From the NCBI GenBank assembly GCA_051162045.1, contig JBISDI010000034.1: a stretch of 41,630 nt of DNA; one strand, given 5' to 3'. Position numbers and translations under genes: made by a program. Origin of the DNA: Anaerozeibacter quisquiliarum. Its GTDB lineage: Bacteria > Bacillota > Clostridia > Christensenellales > Aristaeellaceae. Shown one piece after another: positions 23,086-34,357 of this stretch. Below the pieces are notes generated by a model that had not been told where the DNA came from, ran no database searches, and saw only the letters and a list, made by a program, of their open reading frames with translations. Every line of letters starts with the position of its first letter. Position 1 is the stretch's first letter.

Positions 23086-24495
23086 ATGGACATAAGACGG
23101 AGCGTCCGTTGGGCGGCGCTGGTGACGGTGCTGTGTGCGCTGATGTTGGCGGCGGGCGGATGGGCCGAGCCGGTCGCGCCGGCCGCATCGCCTGCACCGA
23201 CCGCATCGCCTGCACCGGCCGAGGGGGCCTTTGTGCTTAAGGCGGGCGACGGCGCGCTGCTGGTGGGGCTGGACGGGCGTGTGCTGACCGAGCGCGGCGC
23301 ATATGAGCGGATCGAGCGCATCTCGCCGCCCGAAGCGCCGGCGGGCGAGGCGCTGTTCGCGGCCTATGTAAAGCAAAATAAACAAGAAAAATGCGTGCTG
23401 CTGAATGCGACCGGGCAGGCGCTGACCGGGCCCGATTACGACGCGGTCTACCGCGCGGACGGGCTGATTTACGCGGTCGCGGACGGGCTGACCGGGCTGC
23501 TGGATGCGGCGCTGGGCGAGCGGATCCCCTGCCAGTACACGCAACTGGCGGGCAGCGGCGAGGGCTTTCTCGCGCTCAACGCCGACCCCAACGACGAGCG
23601 GCCCGACGGGGTCTTCCTGATCGATGAGGCCGGAGGGGAGACGCCGACCGGCATCACGGTGCTCTATGGTCTGAACGCGTTCTCCGAGGGGCTGATGCCG
23701 GCGATGGACGCAAATGGGCGCATGGGGTACCTGGGCGCGCGCGGCGAATGGGCGATCGGGGCGCAGTACGACTACGCGGGCGCGTTCCGCGGGGGGACGG
23801 CGGTGGCGGCACTCGGCACGGGCGCGGGGCTGATCGGCCGGGACGGTAAGTGGCTGGTCGAACCCAAGTACGCATGGGTTCAACAGGGCGGCGCGGACGG
23901 ACGGTTGCTGCTCGCGCAGGAGGACAGCCGCCAGGTGCTGCTGCTCGACCCCGATAGCTACGAGGTGAAAAAGCGCTTCGAAGGAGAAGACATCTACGCG
24001 GCGGCGCAGGTAGGCGTCGACCGCGCCCAGATCACCCTGGACGATCGCACATTGCTGATCGACGCGCAGGGCGAGACTCGGTTCGAGGCCGGATTCGGGG
24101 CGACGCTGGAAACCTGGGCGGACATGGACGGTCGGATCGTGGCGCGGTTCTCCGATGTGGGGGCGATGGACGGCGTCTGGCTGTACGGCGAGGACGGCAG
24201 GCCGGTCGCCGGGCCTTACCGGGAACTGTACGGGCTGGGCCGCATCGGCGGGCGGGCGCTGTTCGCCGCCGTCAGCTTCGAGGTGTCGGGCGAGGGCGAG
24301 GACGCCTCCGAGGCGCCCGGAACGCGCACGACCACCGTGATTGACGCAGGCGGCAATCGCGTGATCGAGCCGCGCGCCTACGGTCATATGGTGCTGGACC
24401 CGTCGGGACTCTTGCTCTTTGAAAGCGAGGACAGGGTGGGCGCCATCGACCTGACCGGCCGGGAGGTCGCCTCGTTTGACAAAAAGAATGCGTAA
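23086..24495 (+). CDS. Secreted WG-repeat-like protein
   Basis: The protein has about 469 residues. An N-terminal signal sequence ends near GGWAEP, followed by a Pro/Ala/Ser linker with repeats of ASPAPT. The body consists of beta-rich repeats of WG type: short units such as GLIGRDGKWLVEPKYAWV, MGYLGARGEWAIGAQYDYA and VGAIDLTGREV. Such repeats build extracellular beta-propeller-like domains of unknown binding function. The ATG at 23086 has GGAG eight bases upstream, and the gene begins two bases after the thymidine kinase stop, so the two are coexpressed. A hairpin without a T-run (24529-24552) follows. Confidence 0.75.
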   Translation: MDIRRSVRWAALVTVLCALMLAAGGWAEPVAPAASPAPTASPAPAEGAFVLKAGDGALLVGLDGRVLTERGAYERIERISPPEAPAGEALFAAYVKQNKQEKCVLLNATGQALTGPDYDAVYRADGLIYAVADGLTGLLDAALGERIPCQYTQLAGSGEGFLALNADPNDERPDGVFLIDEAGGETPTGITVLYGLNAFSEGLMPAMDANGRMGYLGARGEWAIGAQYDYAGAFRGGTAVAALGTGAGLIGRDGKWLVEPKYAWVQQGGADGRLLLAQEDSRQVLLLDPDSYEVKKRFEGEDIYAAAQVGVDRAQITLDDRTLLIDAQGETRFEAGFGATLETWADMDGRIVARFSDVGAMDGVWLYGEDGRPVAGPYRELYGLGRIGGRALFAAVSFEVSGEGEDASEAPGTRTTTVIDAGGNRVIEPRAYGHMVLDPSGLLLFESEDRVGAIDLTGREVASFDKKNA

Positions 24496-24528
24496 TTTAT
24501 GACAAGGTAAATTTCTGTGTCTCATGGC

Positions 24529-24566
24529 GGCGGGCGGTTGTAATCGCCCGCCTGATGTGCTATAAT
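24529..24566 (+). promoter_or_regulatory. Promoter of the rimP-nusA-infB operon, overlapping a hairpin
   Basis: TTGTAA (24538-24543), a 17-base spacer and TATAAT (24561-24566). A perfect 8-bp hairpin GGCGGGCG/CGCCCGCC (24529-24536 with 24545-24552) surrounds the -35 element. The hairpin may help end the preceding transcript, or be a site for a regulator. Confidence 0.75.
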
Positions 24567-24613
24567 GATCCGTGAATGGCATATCGGTGCGATATGTCTG
24601 CGGGGGCACGCGG

Positions 24614-24643
24614 GAGTGGGATTGCCCACTCTTTGCTTTTTCT
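24614..24643 (+). promoter_or_regulatory. rimP leader attenuator hairpin
   Basis: GAGTGGG (24614-24620), loop ATTG and CCCACTC (24625-24631) are followed by TTTGCTTTTTCT. This is a terminator-shaped hairpin in the 5' leader about 30 bases before rimP. Leaders of this form upstream of rimP are a known RNA element in Bacillota, thought to regulate the operon by attenuation. The regulation here is inferred. Confidence 0.75.
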
Positions 24644-24671
24644 GCTTGATCAAGTGTAATGAGGTGTTTGC

Positions 24672-25169
24672 TTGCCAAAACCTACGGGTGTGGGACTGGC
24701 GGAACGGATTGCCGAAGCAACCTGTGAACAGATGGGCTATACGCTTAAGGATGTGGAGCTGGTGAAAGAGGCAACCGGCCGCTTTTTGCGTTTTTATATC
24801 GACAAGCCGGGTGGGGTGACGCTCGAGGACTGCGAGGCGTTCCACCGCCGGGTGATCCCCTCGGTCGAGCACATTGACTACGACTACATGGAGGTGTCCT
24901 CGCCCGGCGTCGATCGGCCGCTCAAGCGGCAGCGCGATTTCGACGAGGCCGCGGGCCAGGCGGTCGAGGTGCGCCTGTACAAGCCGCTGAACGGCGTCAA
25001 GTTGTTCACCGGCGCGCTCGTGGGCCTGAAAGACGGGATTGTCACGATCGAGGGCGCCCAAGGCGAGCAGCTGTCGTTCAAGCGCGAGCTGGTCGCGCTG
25101 GTCAAGAAGGTGTTCGAATTTGACGAGCGCATGCTGGACGCGCTGGATGAGGAGGAGCAGGGCACATGA
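24672..25169 (+). CDS. rimP: Ribosome maturation factor RimP
   Basis: The protein has 165 residues. RimP binds the 30S subunit and helps its late assembly. The family core is seen in FYIDKPGGVTLEDCEAFHR and YMEVSSPGVDRPLKRQRDF, and the C-terminal Sm-like domain in VEVRLYKPLNGVKLFTG. The start is TTG 24672, with GAGGTG five bases upstream. It is the first gene of the core operon and overlaps nusA by ATGA. The C-terminus is rich in acidic residues. Confidence 0.95.
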   Translation: MPKPTGVGLAERIAEATCEQMGYTLKDVELVKEATGRFLRFYIDKPGGVTLEDCEAFHRRVIPSVEHIDYDYMEVSSPGVDRPLKRQRDFDEAAGQAVEVRLYKPLNGVKLFTGALVGLKDGIVTIEGAQGEQLSFKRELVALVKKVFEFDERMLDALDEEEQGT

Positions 25170-26257
25170 ACGGAGTCATCAACTCGGGCGAAGTGATCGC
25201 CGCCCTCGAAGCGTTGGCCAAGGAAAAGCGCATCAACAAGGAAGTGCTGTACGGCGCGATCGAGTCGGCGCTGATTTCCGCCTATAAGAAGAATTTCGGC
25301 AAGAACGCCAACGTGCGCGCCGCGATCGACCGCCAGAGCGGCGAGGTCGAGATCCTCGCGCGCAAGACCGTGGTGGAGGAAGTACTCGACGTGCAGACCG
25401 AGATCAGCCTCGCCGAGGCGCGCGCCATCCATCCGCGCTACGAGATCGGCGATTTGGCCGAGATCAGCGCGACGCCGCGCGACTTCGGGCGCATTGCCGC
25501 GCAGACCGCCAAGCAGGTGGTGGTGCAGCACATCCGCGAAGCCGAGCGCGGCGTGATCTATGAGGAGTACATCGAAAAGGAAAACGAGATCCTGACCGCC
25601 ATCGTTCAGCGTGTGGAGAATCGGCAGGTGATGGTGGAGCTCGGGCGCACCGAGGGCCTGCTCGAGCAGAACCAACAGATGCCCGGCGAGGAATACGCGC
25701 CCGGCGACCGGATCAAGGTGTACGTGCTCGAGGTCTCGCGGATGGCCCGCGGGCCGCAGGTGCTGGTGTCACGAACGCATCCGGGCCTGGTCAAGCGGCT
25801 GTTCGAGATCGAGGTGCCCGAGATCCGAAGCGGCATCGTGCAGATCAAGTCGATCGCGCGCGAGGCGGGCTTCCGCACCAAGATGGCCGTGCACTCGACC
25901 GACCCGATGATCGACCCGGTCGGCTCCTGCGTCGGCCCGCGCGGCATGCGCGTGGAAAATGTGGTGGGCGAGCTCAAGACCGAGAAGATCGACATCATCA
26001 AGTGGTCGGGCGACCCGGCCGAGTACATCGCCAACGCGCTCAACCCGGCGCGCGTGACGGGTGTGTTCGTGGCCGAGAAGGAAAAGGCGGCGCGCATCAT
26101 CGTGCCCGATAACCAGCTGTCGCTGGCGATCGGCAAGGAGGGCCAAAACGCGCGCCTGGCTGCCAAGCTTACCGGCTGGAAGATCGACATCAAGAGCCAG
26201 AGCCAGGCCGAGGCGCATCTGATGGCCGCGGTAGAGGCGGAGGGTGAGTCCGAGTGA
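25166..26257 (+). CDS. nusA: Transcription termination/antitermination factor NusA
   Basis: The protein has 363 residues, the short Bacillota form without C-terminal acidic repeats. The order is the N-terminal RNA polymerase-binding domain (1-125), an S1 domain (about 130-200), then two KH domains with GSCVGPRGMRVENVVGEL and LAIGKEGQNARLAAKLTGWKID. It modulates pausing and termination. The start ATG overlaps the rimP stop, with GGAGGAG upstream. Its GTGA junction with ylxR shows continued coupling. Confidence 0.97.
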   Translation: MNGVINSGEVIAALEALAKEKRINKEVLYGAIESALISAYKKNFGKNANVRAAIDRQSGEVEILARKTVVEEVLDVQTEISLAEARAIHPRYEIGDLAEISATPRDFGRIAAQTAKQVVVQHIREAERGVIYEEYIEKENEILTAIVQRVENRQVMVELGRTEGLLEQNQQMPGEEYAPGDRIKVYVLEVSRMARGPQVLVSRTHPGLVKRLFEIEVPEIRSGIVQIKSIAREAGFRTKMAVHSTDPMIDPVGSCVGPRGMRVENVVGELKTEKIDIIKWSGDPAEYIANALNPARVTGVFVAEKEKAARIIVPDNQLSLAIGKEGQNARLAAKLTGWKIDIKSQSQAEAHLMAAVEAEGESE

Positions 26258-26538
26258 AGCAGCGCAAGGTGCCCATGCGCATGTGCGTGGGCTGCCGCGA
26301 GATGAAGCCCAAGCCGGAACTGATGCGCGTGGTCAAGTCGCCCGAGGGGGAGATATCCCTCGATCCGGTGGGCAAGAAGCCGGGCCGGGGCGCGTACGTA
26401 TGCGTGAGCGCCGACTGCCTCAAAAAGGCGCGCAAGCAGAAATCGCTCTCCCGCGCGCTCGAAGCTGAGATCACGGATGCGGTGTACGAGCTGCTCGCGC
26501 AGCGGTTGGAGGCATTATGCAAAGGATCCTTGGCCTGA
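26254..26538 (+). CDS. ylxR: YlxR-family RNA-binding protein
   Basis: The protein has 94 residues. The family marks are RMCVGCREMKPKPELMRVV and GRGAYVCVSADCLKKA, which hold two cysteine pairs. YlxR binds RNA and has been linked to RNase P and transcription control in other Bacillota. The start is GTG 26254, inside the nusA stop (GTGA). Its 3' end overlaps ylxQ by 22 bases. Confidence 0.92.
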   Translation: MKQRKVPMRMCVGCREMKPKPELMRVVKSPEGEISLDPVGKKPGRGAYVCVSADCLKKARKQKSLSRALEAEITDAVYELLAQRLEALCKGSLA

Positions 26539-26839
26539 TCGGGCTGTGCATGCGCGCAGGGCGGTTAGTGACGGGGCTTTCTGCCGCCGAAGATGCCGCC
26601 AAGCGCGGCGGAGCGCAGCTTTTACTGCTGGATGGCGGCGCGTCGGCGAACGCGCGCAAGGCGATCGAAGACGCGGGGAAGTATGCGGGCGTCCGCGTGA
26701 GGAACCTGCCCGAAGGGGCGCTGGGCGCGGCGACGGGCAAGGACGGCAGGATGGCCGCAGCGGTCATGGACGGGGGATTTGCCGACAAGATTGTCGAACG
26801 GTTGGATCAACAGAGGGATTGCGGGGGTGCATGTAGGGA

Positions 26840-26843
<4 letters not shown>
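26517..26843 (+). CDS. ylxQ: L7Ae-family ribosomal-like protein YlxQ
   Basis: The protein has 108 residues, with a L7Ae/L30e fold: LGLIGLCMRAGRLVTG at the start, then AQLLLLDGGASANARK. Members bind kink-turn RNA. The last part (RLDQQRDCGGACRE) is atypical and overlaps infB by four bases (ATGA). Its position between ylxR and infB is the same as in Bacillus. Confidence 0.88.
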
Positions 26844-29698
<2,855 letters not shown>

Positions 29699-29713
29699 CG
29701 CGCTGGGCCTCGA

Positions 29714-29762
29714 ATCTTTCCGATCGGCCTGTTGCAGCTCGCTGCCGGCCGATCGGAAAGAT
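29714..29762. repeat. 16-bp inverted repeat after infB
   Basis: ATCTTTCCGATCGGCC (29714-29729) is followed by its exact reverse complement (29747-29762), with a 17-base loop that can pair GCAGC/GCTGC. It lies 15 bases after the infB stop and has no T-run. It could protect or process the infB mRNA, or be a weak terminator. Confidence 0.75.
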
Positions 29763-29911
29763 GCCGAAGCCGTTGGGGCACGAGGAACGGGGCCGCCTGT
29801 CGGCCTGCGGGCCTCCCGGGCGGCGGGCGATTCGTTTTTGTCGCGTATGGGTATAAATCAAACATGCTTGGATACCGCGCGGCCTGGCGTGGCACTCTAG
29901 GGAAAATGGAC

Positions 29912-29937
29912 GAGGCGGCGGGTGATACCGCCGCCTC
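29912..29937. repeat. Hairpin just before rbfA
   Basis: GAGGCGGCGG (29912-29921), loop GTGATA and CCGCCGCCTC (29928-29937). It stands 11 bases before the rbfA ribosome binding site. It may be a terminator-like or translation-modulating element; no T-run follows. Confidence 0.6.
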
Positions 29938-29961
29938 TAAATGATGGTGAAGGAGATACAC

Positions 29962-30321
29962 ATGGGGAGTTTTGACCGCATCGACCGCATCTCGGAGGAG
30001 GTGCGCCGGGAGCTCGACCGCGTGATCCGCGACGAGACCAACGATCCGCGCATCGGCGGCACCTGGTCGATCGTGCGCGCCGACGTCACGCGCGACCTGC
30101 GGTACTGCAAGGTGCGCGTGAGCATCCTCGAGGAGGAACGACGCGCGGACATGATGAAGGCGCTCAAGAGCGCCGCCGGGTTCATCCGGCGCGCGCTCGG
30201 CCAGCACGTCGAGTTGCGCTACACGCCCGAGCTGATTTTTGAGCTGGATACGAACATCGAGTACGCCGATCGGATCGACCGGCTGCTGAAGGAGAGCGTA
30301 CATGAAGGCGACGATCGCTGA
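29962..30321 (+). CDS. rbfA: Ribosome-binding factor A
   Basis: The protein has 119 residues, the normal RbfA size. It is a KH-type fold that helps 30S maturation. The family marks are RISEEVRRELDRVIRDE, YCKVRVSILE and LRYTPELIFELDTNIE. The ATG at 29962 is chosen because AAGGAG lies seven bases upstream; a start at 29941 lacks such a site. About 260 bases separate it from infB, with two hairpins. It overlaps nrnA by 20 bases. Confidence 0.95.
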   Translation: MGSFDRIDRISEEVRRELDRVIRDETNDPRIGGTWSIVRADVTRDLRYCKVRVSILEEERRADMMKALKSAAGFIRRALGQHVELRYTPELIFELDTNIEYADRIDRLLKESVHEGDDR

Positions 30322-31270
30322 ACTGGCCGACTGGATCCGCGCGCGCGATGACATCGCCGTTTTGCCGCATGTGTCGCCTGACGGTGACGCGCTGGGCGCG
30401 ACCCTGGCGCTGACGCTGGGGCTGCATAAACTTCACAAGCGCGCCGCCGTGGCCAGCGCCGACCGCGTGCCCGCCATGTACCACTTCCTGCCGGGGCTCG
30501 ATTGGGTGCGCCGGCCGGGCGCGCTGGGCTTTAATCCCAAGTGTCTGCTGTTCGTGGACGTAGCTTCGTTCGACCGCGCGGGCGACCGGGGTCAACTGAC
30601 CGGCCGCGTCGGCGACTGGGCCCAAATCGACCATCACGAGACCAACGACGGCTTCGCCTCCGTGTCGATGATCGACAGCGAGGCCCCGGCCTCGGGCGTG
30701 CTGGCGCTCCGGCTGCTGGACGAATTGGGCGTCCCGATCGACCGCGACATGGCCACGCTGCTGTACGCGGCGATCTCGACCGATACCGGCAACTTCGCCT
30801 ACTCGAACACCACCGGCGAGGCGCTCAGGGCGACGGCGCGGTTGCTCGAAACCGGGTTCGACATCGCGGACGCCAACCTGCGGCTGTTTAGGATGCGCAC
30901 GGTGGCGCGTACGCGGCTGCTCGGCAAGGCGCTCGCGGGGTTCGAGCTGTACTCGGGCGGGCGCGTGGCGCTGACGCGGCTGCCGCAGGCGATGATCGAC
31001 GAGTGCGGGGCGGAGTATCCCGATTCCGAGGGCATCATCAACTTCCTGATTGAGATGGAGGGCGTCGAGGTGGCGCTGACCGCCGAGGCCAGGGACGGCG
31101 GGCGCAGCACCAAGTTCTCGCTGCGCTCGCTCGGCGCGGTAGACGTTTCGGCCATCGCGGAGACGTTCGGCGGCGGCGGGCATGTGAACGCGGCCGGCAT
31201 GAGCATCGACGGGCCGCTGGACGAGGCCGCCGAATTGGCGCTCGCGGCCGTCCGGCGCGCGCTGCCTTAG
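30302..31270 (+). CDS. nrnA: DHH/DHHA1 phosphoesterase (NrnA, oligoribonuclease/pAp phosphatase type)
   Basis: The protein has 322 residues. The DHH metal motifs are HVSPDGDALGA, the DHH itself in AQIDHHETND and STDTGNF. The DHHA1 part ends with GGGGHVNAAGMSI. NrnA degrades short RNA oligomers and dephosphorylates 3',5'-pAp, and its place between rbfA and truB is standard for Bacillota. AAGGAG lies upstream, inside the end of rbfA. Confidence 0.93.
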   Translation: MKATIAELADWIRARDDIAVLPHVSPDGDALGATLALTLGLHKLHKRAAVASADRVPAMYHFLPGLDWVRRPGALGFNPKCLLFVDVASFDRAGDRGQLTGRVGDWAQIDHHETNDGFASVSMIDSEAPASGVLALRLLDELGVPIDRDMATLLYAAISTDTGNFAYSNTTGEALRATARLLETGFDIADANLRLFRMRTVARTRLLGKALAGFELYSGGRVALTRLPQAMIDECGAEYPDSEGIINFLIEMEGVEVALTAEARDGGRSTKFSLRSLGAVDVSAIAETFGGGGHVNAAGMSIDGPLDEAAELALAAVRRALP

Positions 31271-31281
31271 CGCTATCCGGC

Positions 31282-32151
31282 ATGGATGGTTTTTTGAATG
31301 TGCTCAAGCCGCCGGGCATGACCTCGTCCGACGTGGTGGTGACCGTGCGGCGAGGGCTTGCGCGCGGCACCAGGGTGGGCCACGGCGGCACGCTCGATCC
31401 CGATGCCGCGGGCGTGCTGCCGGTGTGCGTGGGGCGCGCGACGCGGCTGTTCGATTATTTCATCGACAAGGAAAAGGAATACCTGGCGGAGCTCACGCTG
31501 GGCGTGGTCACCGATACCCAGGACGCCACCGGACGGGTGCTTGAGGTGCGAGAGGTTTGCATAACCGAGGCGCAGCTGCGCGCGGCATGCGCGCGCTTGA
31601 CGGGCGATATCGTACAGGTGCCGCCCGCCTATTCGGCGATCAAGCGGGGCGGCGTGCGGCTGTACGAGCTGGCGCGCCGGGGCGAAGCGCCCGAGGCCGA
31701 GGGGCGGCCCGTGCGCGTCGAGGCGCTTGACTGCCTGGGGCCGGCGGGGTATAATCGATACCGTATGCGCGTCATTTGTCGAAAGGGCGTGTATGTGCGC
31801 ACGCTGATGCACGACCTGGGCGCGCTGCTCGGCTGCGGCGGGCACATGTCGTTTCTGTTGCGCACCCGCGCGGGCGCGTTCGACATCGCGCGCGCCTCCA
31901 CGCTGGAAGAGATTGCACAGACCGGCGCCGCGCCGCTGCTGAAGCCGCTCGACGCGCCGCTTCAGCATCTGAGCGCGGTGCGCCTGGACAGGACACACAC
32001 CCATGCCGTGAAGAACGGCAACCCCGTGCCCGCGCCCGAGGGATTGAACCCCGGGACGGTCGTGCGCGTCTACTTGGAGGACGCCTTCGCCGGTATCGGC
32101 GAGGTCGGCGATCAGGGACAGCTGCGCTTTCGCGCCATGTTACTGGTCTAA
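31282..32151 (+). CDS. truB: tRNA pseudouridine synthase B
   Basis: The protein has 289 residues. It makes pseudouridine 55 in the T loop of tRNAs. The catalytic Asp is in GHGGTLDPDAAGVLPV, with further motifs KPPGMTS and KGVYVRTLMHDLG. The start at 31282 has no clear Shine-Dalgarno, so coupling to nrnA 11 bases upstream is likely. In most Bacillota ribF follows; here a secreted LytM-like protein does, and ribF is not in this window. Confidence 0.96.
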   Translation: MDGFLNVLKPPGMTSSDVVVTVRRGLARGTRVGHGGTLDPDAAGVLPVCVGRATRLFDYFIDKEKEYLAELTLGVVTDTQDATGRVLEVREVCITEAQLRAACARLTGDIVQVPPAYSAIKRGGVRLYELARRGEAPEAEGRPVRVEALDCLGPAGYNRYRMRVICRKGVYVRTLMHDLGALLGCGGHMSFLLRTRAGAFDIARASTLEEIAQTGAAPLLKPLDAPLQHLSAVRLDRTHTHAVKNGNPVPAPEGLNPGTVVRVYLEDAFAGIGEVGDQGQLRFRAMLLV

Positions 32152-32177
32152 TCCTGGCGAGATGGGAGGGGAACCGA

Positions 32178-33788
32178 TTGGCGAAGCGGACGCTTGCGCT
32201 GCTGGTGACCCTCCTTCTTTGCGCCTGTTCGCGGGTTCTGGCGGGCGAGGCGATGCAGTCGACGCTGGCGACCGAATACGGCGCGTGGAGCGCGTGGCGG
32301 GAAGATATGATCGCGCCCGCGGAGGGCGCCGAGGTGGAGGCCGCCGAGCGCGCCGCGGATGAGGACAAACCGGCCTGGCGCTATACCCGCTACGAGTACT
32401 TCAACGAGCTCGAGGGGAAGGCGTACGCCGCGCCCACCGAGCAGGCGGGCGCGCACGTGCGCGCAGGCAGCGGGCATTGGGCCGAGCGCGAGGAAGCGGC
32501 CCCGCTCAAGGCGGTGGGCGAGCAGGACGGCCGGCCGCTGTACGAGGGCGGCTGGTACAACGAGCAGCAAGTCGCAAAGCCGAGCGAACGCAAAGCTACG
32601 ATGTACCGCTCGCGCGCGGTCAGGCGCATCACCTGCGAGGTGTCGGCCAAGGAGCTGCTGCTGTTTGAGGGCGACAGCCGCCGCCTGGCGGTCAACCTGT
32701 TCGACGGATCCGAGCAAAGCTTTGCGAGCGACAATCCCTCGGTCGCCACCGTCGACGCCGCGGGCAATGTCAACGGAATATCGGTCGGCGCGGCGCGCAT
32801 CCGCGTGCGATCAAAAAAGGGCCGGGTGGTGGACGTCTGGGCGCTGGTGTGCGAGAAGGGCGCGATGCCGCCCGAGGGGCTGTACACGCTGCGGCTGCAC
32901 GGCACCGACCGGGCGCTGACCGTGGGCCGCCGGCTCACCAAGAAGAGCGATAACCTGGTCGCGGCTCCGTACGCCGGCGAGCGAGCGCAGAAGTTCCTGC
33001 TCGGCGCCGTGGGCAAGAAGACCTTTATGCTGCACCCGCTCAAGGACCGCAAGTGGTACGTGGACATCCGGCGCGGCAAGCAGGGCCTGCAGGTGGGCGG
33101 CAATGTGCAGACCCACCAAAAGCGCGACCGCACCTCGCAGTACTGGCGCGCGATCTACGTGCCCGACGGCAGCTACATCATCTATCCCCGGGCCGCCCCG
33201 GAGCTTACGCTGGGGGCCGAGCCGCTTGAGGCCGGCAACAACGTGCGGGTGGAAGCCATGCTCGACGAGCTCGAGCGGCTCGACCGCTGGGTGTTGGTCA
33301 AGGTGGATAAAGACGCCGACGCGTTCGACCGCCCGCTGCCGAGCGACGGCATGAGCTATATCGCCCGCGAGCACGGTGACGCGGCCGGGCAGGAAGGCAT
33401 CTGGTTCGAGACCAACGGCCGGCGAACGTTCGTGCTGGCGGCGGCGCGCGGCACGGTGCTCGAGGCGGTGGACACCTGCCCGCACGACGACCCCAAGCGG
33501 CCGGCCGCGCAGGGCGGCTTTGCCGATCCCTGCACCACCGACCGGGCGAGCCTCGGCAACTATGTGGTCATCGACCACGGCGGCGGCATCACCGCGCTGT
33601 ACGCGCACCTCAGTGAGGTCTATGTCGAGGCGGGCGCGACGGTGCGCAAGGGCAGCATGATCGGAAGATCCGGCGCGACCGGCTCGACCGGCTCGGTGGG
33701 GCTGCTGTTCGAAATGCGCGAGAACGACCAGCCGATCGACCCGCGCATACGCATCGAACTGCCCAAGCTCAACGAGCCGATCGAATGA
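32178..33788 (+). CDS. Exported protein: Ig-like domain, ricin-like domain and degenerate M23/LytM domain
   Basis: The protein has 536 residues. An N-terminal signal (possibly lipoprotein, Cys17 in LLLCACS) is followed by an acidic Ala-rich region. Next comes a bacterial Ig-like domain (about 150-225, ending GNVNGISVGAARIRV), then a ricin-lectin-like stretch (about 235-365, with TLRLHGTDRALTVG and QYWRAIYVPDGSYII). The C-terminal M23 fold (about 400-530) shows NYVVIDHGGGITALYAHL and GATVRKGSMIGRSGATGSTG. The HxxxD and HxH zinc ligands of active M23 peptidases are not apparent (LLFEM stands where LHFE is usual), so it is probably a non-catalytic wall-binding or amidase-activating type. TTG 32178 follows GGGAGGGG. 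Confidence 0.78.
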   Translation: MAKRTLALLVTLLLCACSRVLAGEAMQSTLATEYGAWSAWREDMIAPAEGAEVEAAERAADEDKPAWRYTRYEYFNELEGKAYAAPTEQAGAHVRAGSGHWAEREEAAPLKAVGEQDGRPLYEGGWYNEQQVAKPSERKATMYRSRAVRRITCEVSAKELLLFEGDSRRLAVNLFDGSEQSFASDNPSVATVDAAGNVNGISVGAARIRVRSKKGRVVDVWALVCEKGAMPPEGLYTLRLHGTDRALTVGRRLTKKSDNLVAAPYAGERAQKFLLGAVGKKTFMLHPLKDRKWYVDIRRGKQGLQVGGNVQTHQKRDRTSQYWRAIYVPDGSYIIYPRAAPELTLGAEPLEAGNNVRVEAMLDELERLDRWVLVKVDKDADAFDRPLPSDGMSYIAREHGDAAGQEGIWFETNGRRTFVLAAARGTVLEAVDTCPHDDPKRPAAQGGFADPCTTDRASLGNYVVIDHGGGITALYAHLSEVYVEAGATVRKGSMIGRSGATGSTGSVGLLFEMRENDQPIDPRIRIELPKLNEPIE

Positions 33789-33823
33789 TCGCCAAAAATT
33801 CACACAAAACCGCCAAAACCTCA

Positions 33824-33949
33824 TTTACAATGCGCGAGGGTTGTGGTAATATAATTGTTACGGCAAATGCCGTTCAACCGCTTGCTCGGTCTGCCGACGC
33901 TCCGACGGCTCGCCTGGTTTGCGGCAATAAGACGTATGGAGGGATACTC
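33824..33949 (+). promoter_or_regulatory. rpsO promoter and structured leader
   Basis: TTTACA (33824-33829), a 17-base spacer and TAATAT (33847-33852). The leader starts with a 6-bp hairpin ACGGCA/TGCCGT (33860-33873). A long-range stem follows, GTCT-GCCG (33889-33896) with CGGC-AATA-AGAC (33922-33933), interrupted by a four-base bulge. It ends just before GGAGGG of rpsO. S15 commonly represses its own mRNA through such leaders; that function is inferred here. Confidence 0.6.
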
Positions 33950-34207
33950 ATGCAGACCAAGCAGGAAATCATGGCCGAATATGGCCGCCACGAGGGCGAC
34001 ACCGGTTCGCCCGAGGTTCAAATCGCGCTGCTCACCGCGCGCATCAACCACCTAAACGAGCACCTCAAGCTCAACAAGAAGGATCACCACTCGCGCCGGG
34101 GGCTGTTGCTGATGGTCGGTCAGCGCCGCGGCCTGCTCGACTACCTGAAGAGCACCGACATCGAGAGCTATCGTAACCTGATCGCCAAGCTGGGTCTGCG
34201 CAAGTAA
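33950..34207 (+). CDS. rpsO: 30S ribosomal protein S15
   Basis: The protein has 85 residues (family 85-89). It binds 16S rRNA in the central domain. Recognised by GDTGSPEVQIALLTARI, the DHHSRRGLL turn and LVGQRR-type MVGQRRGLLDYL. The ATG at 33950 follows GGAGGGATACTC. It has its own promoter and stands 150 bases before pnp, as in most bacteria. Confidence 0.97.
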   Translation: MQTKQEIMAEYGRHEGDTGSPEVQIALLTARINHLNEHLKLNKKDHHSRRGLLLMVGQRRGLLDYLKSTDIESYRNLIAKLGLRK

Positions 34208-34242
34208 TGTCACCTTCATCCGGACCCCAGAGATGAATTGGC

Positions 34243-34278
34243 CGCCGTCGCTTGGGGAAAGCCCAAGCGGCGGCGTTT
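34243..34278 (+). promoter_or_regulatory. rpsO-pnp intergenic hairpin
   Basis: A 14-bp stem (34243-34256 with 34262-34275, one G-T pair) has loop GAAAG and is followed by TTT. It may be a leaky terminator of rpsO. It may also be a processing site in the pnp leader, like the RNase III hairpin known for E. coli pnp autoregulation. Confidence 0.65.
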
Positions 34279-34357
34279 GCGTGGCGCTATTTTGGCGCAT
34301 AATGAATTGGTAGCAATTAAAATGAAGATAGAGAATGCCCACGAAGGAGGGAATGAC

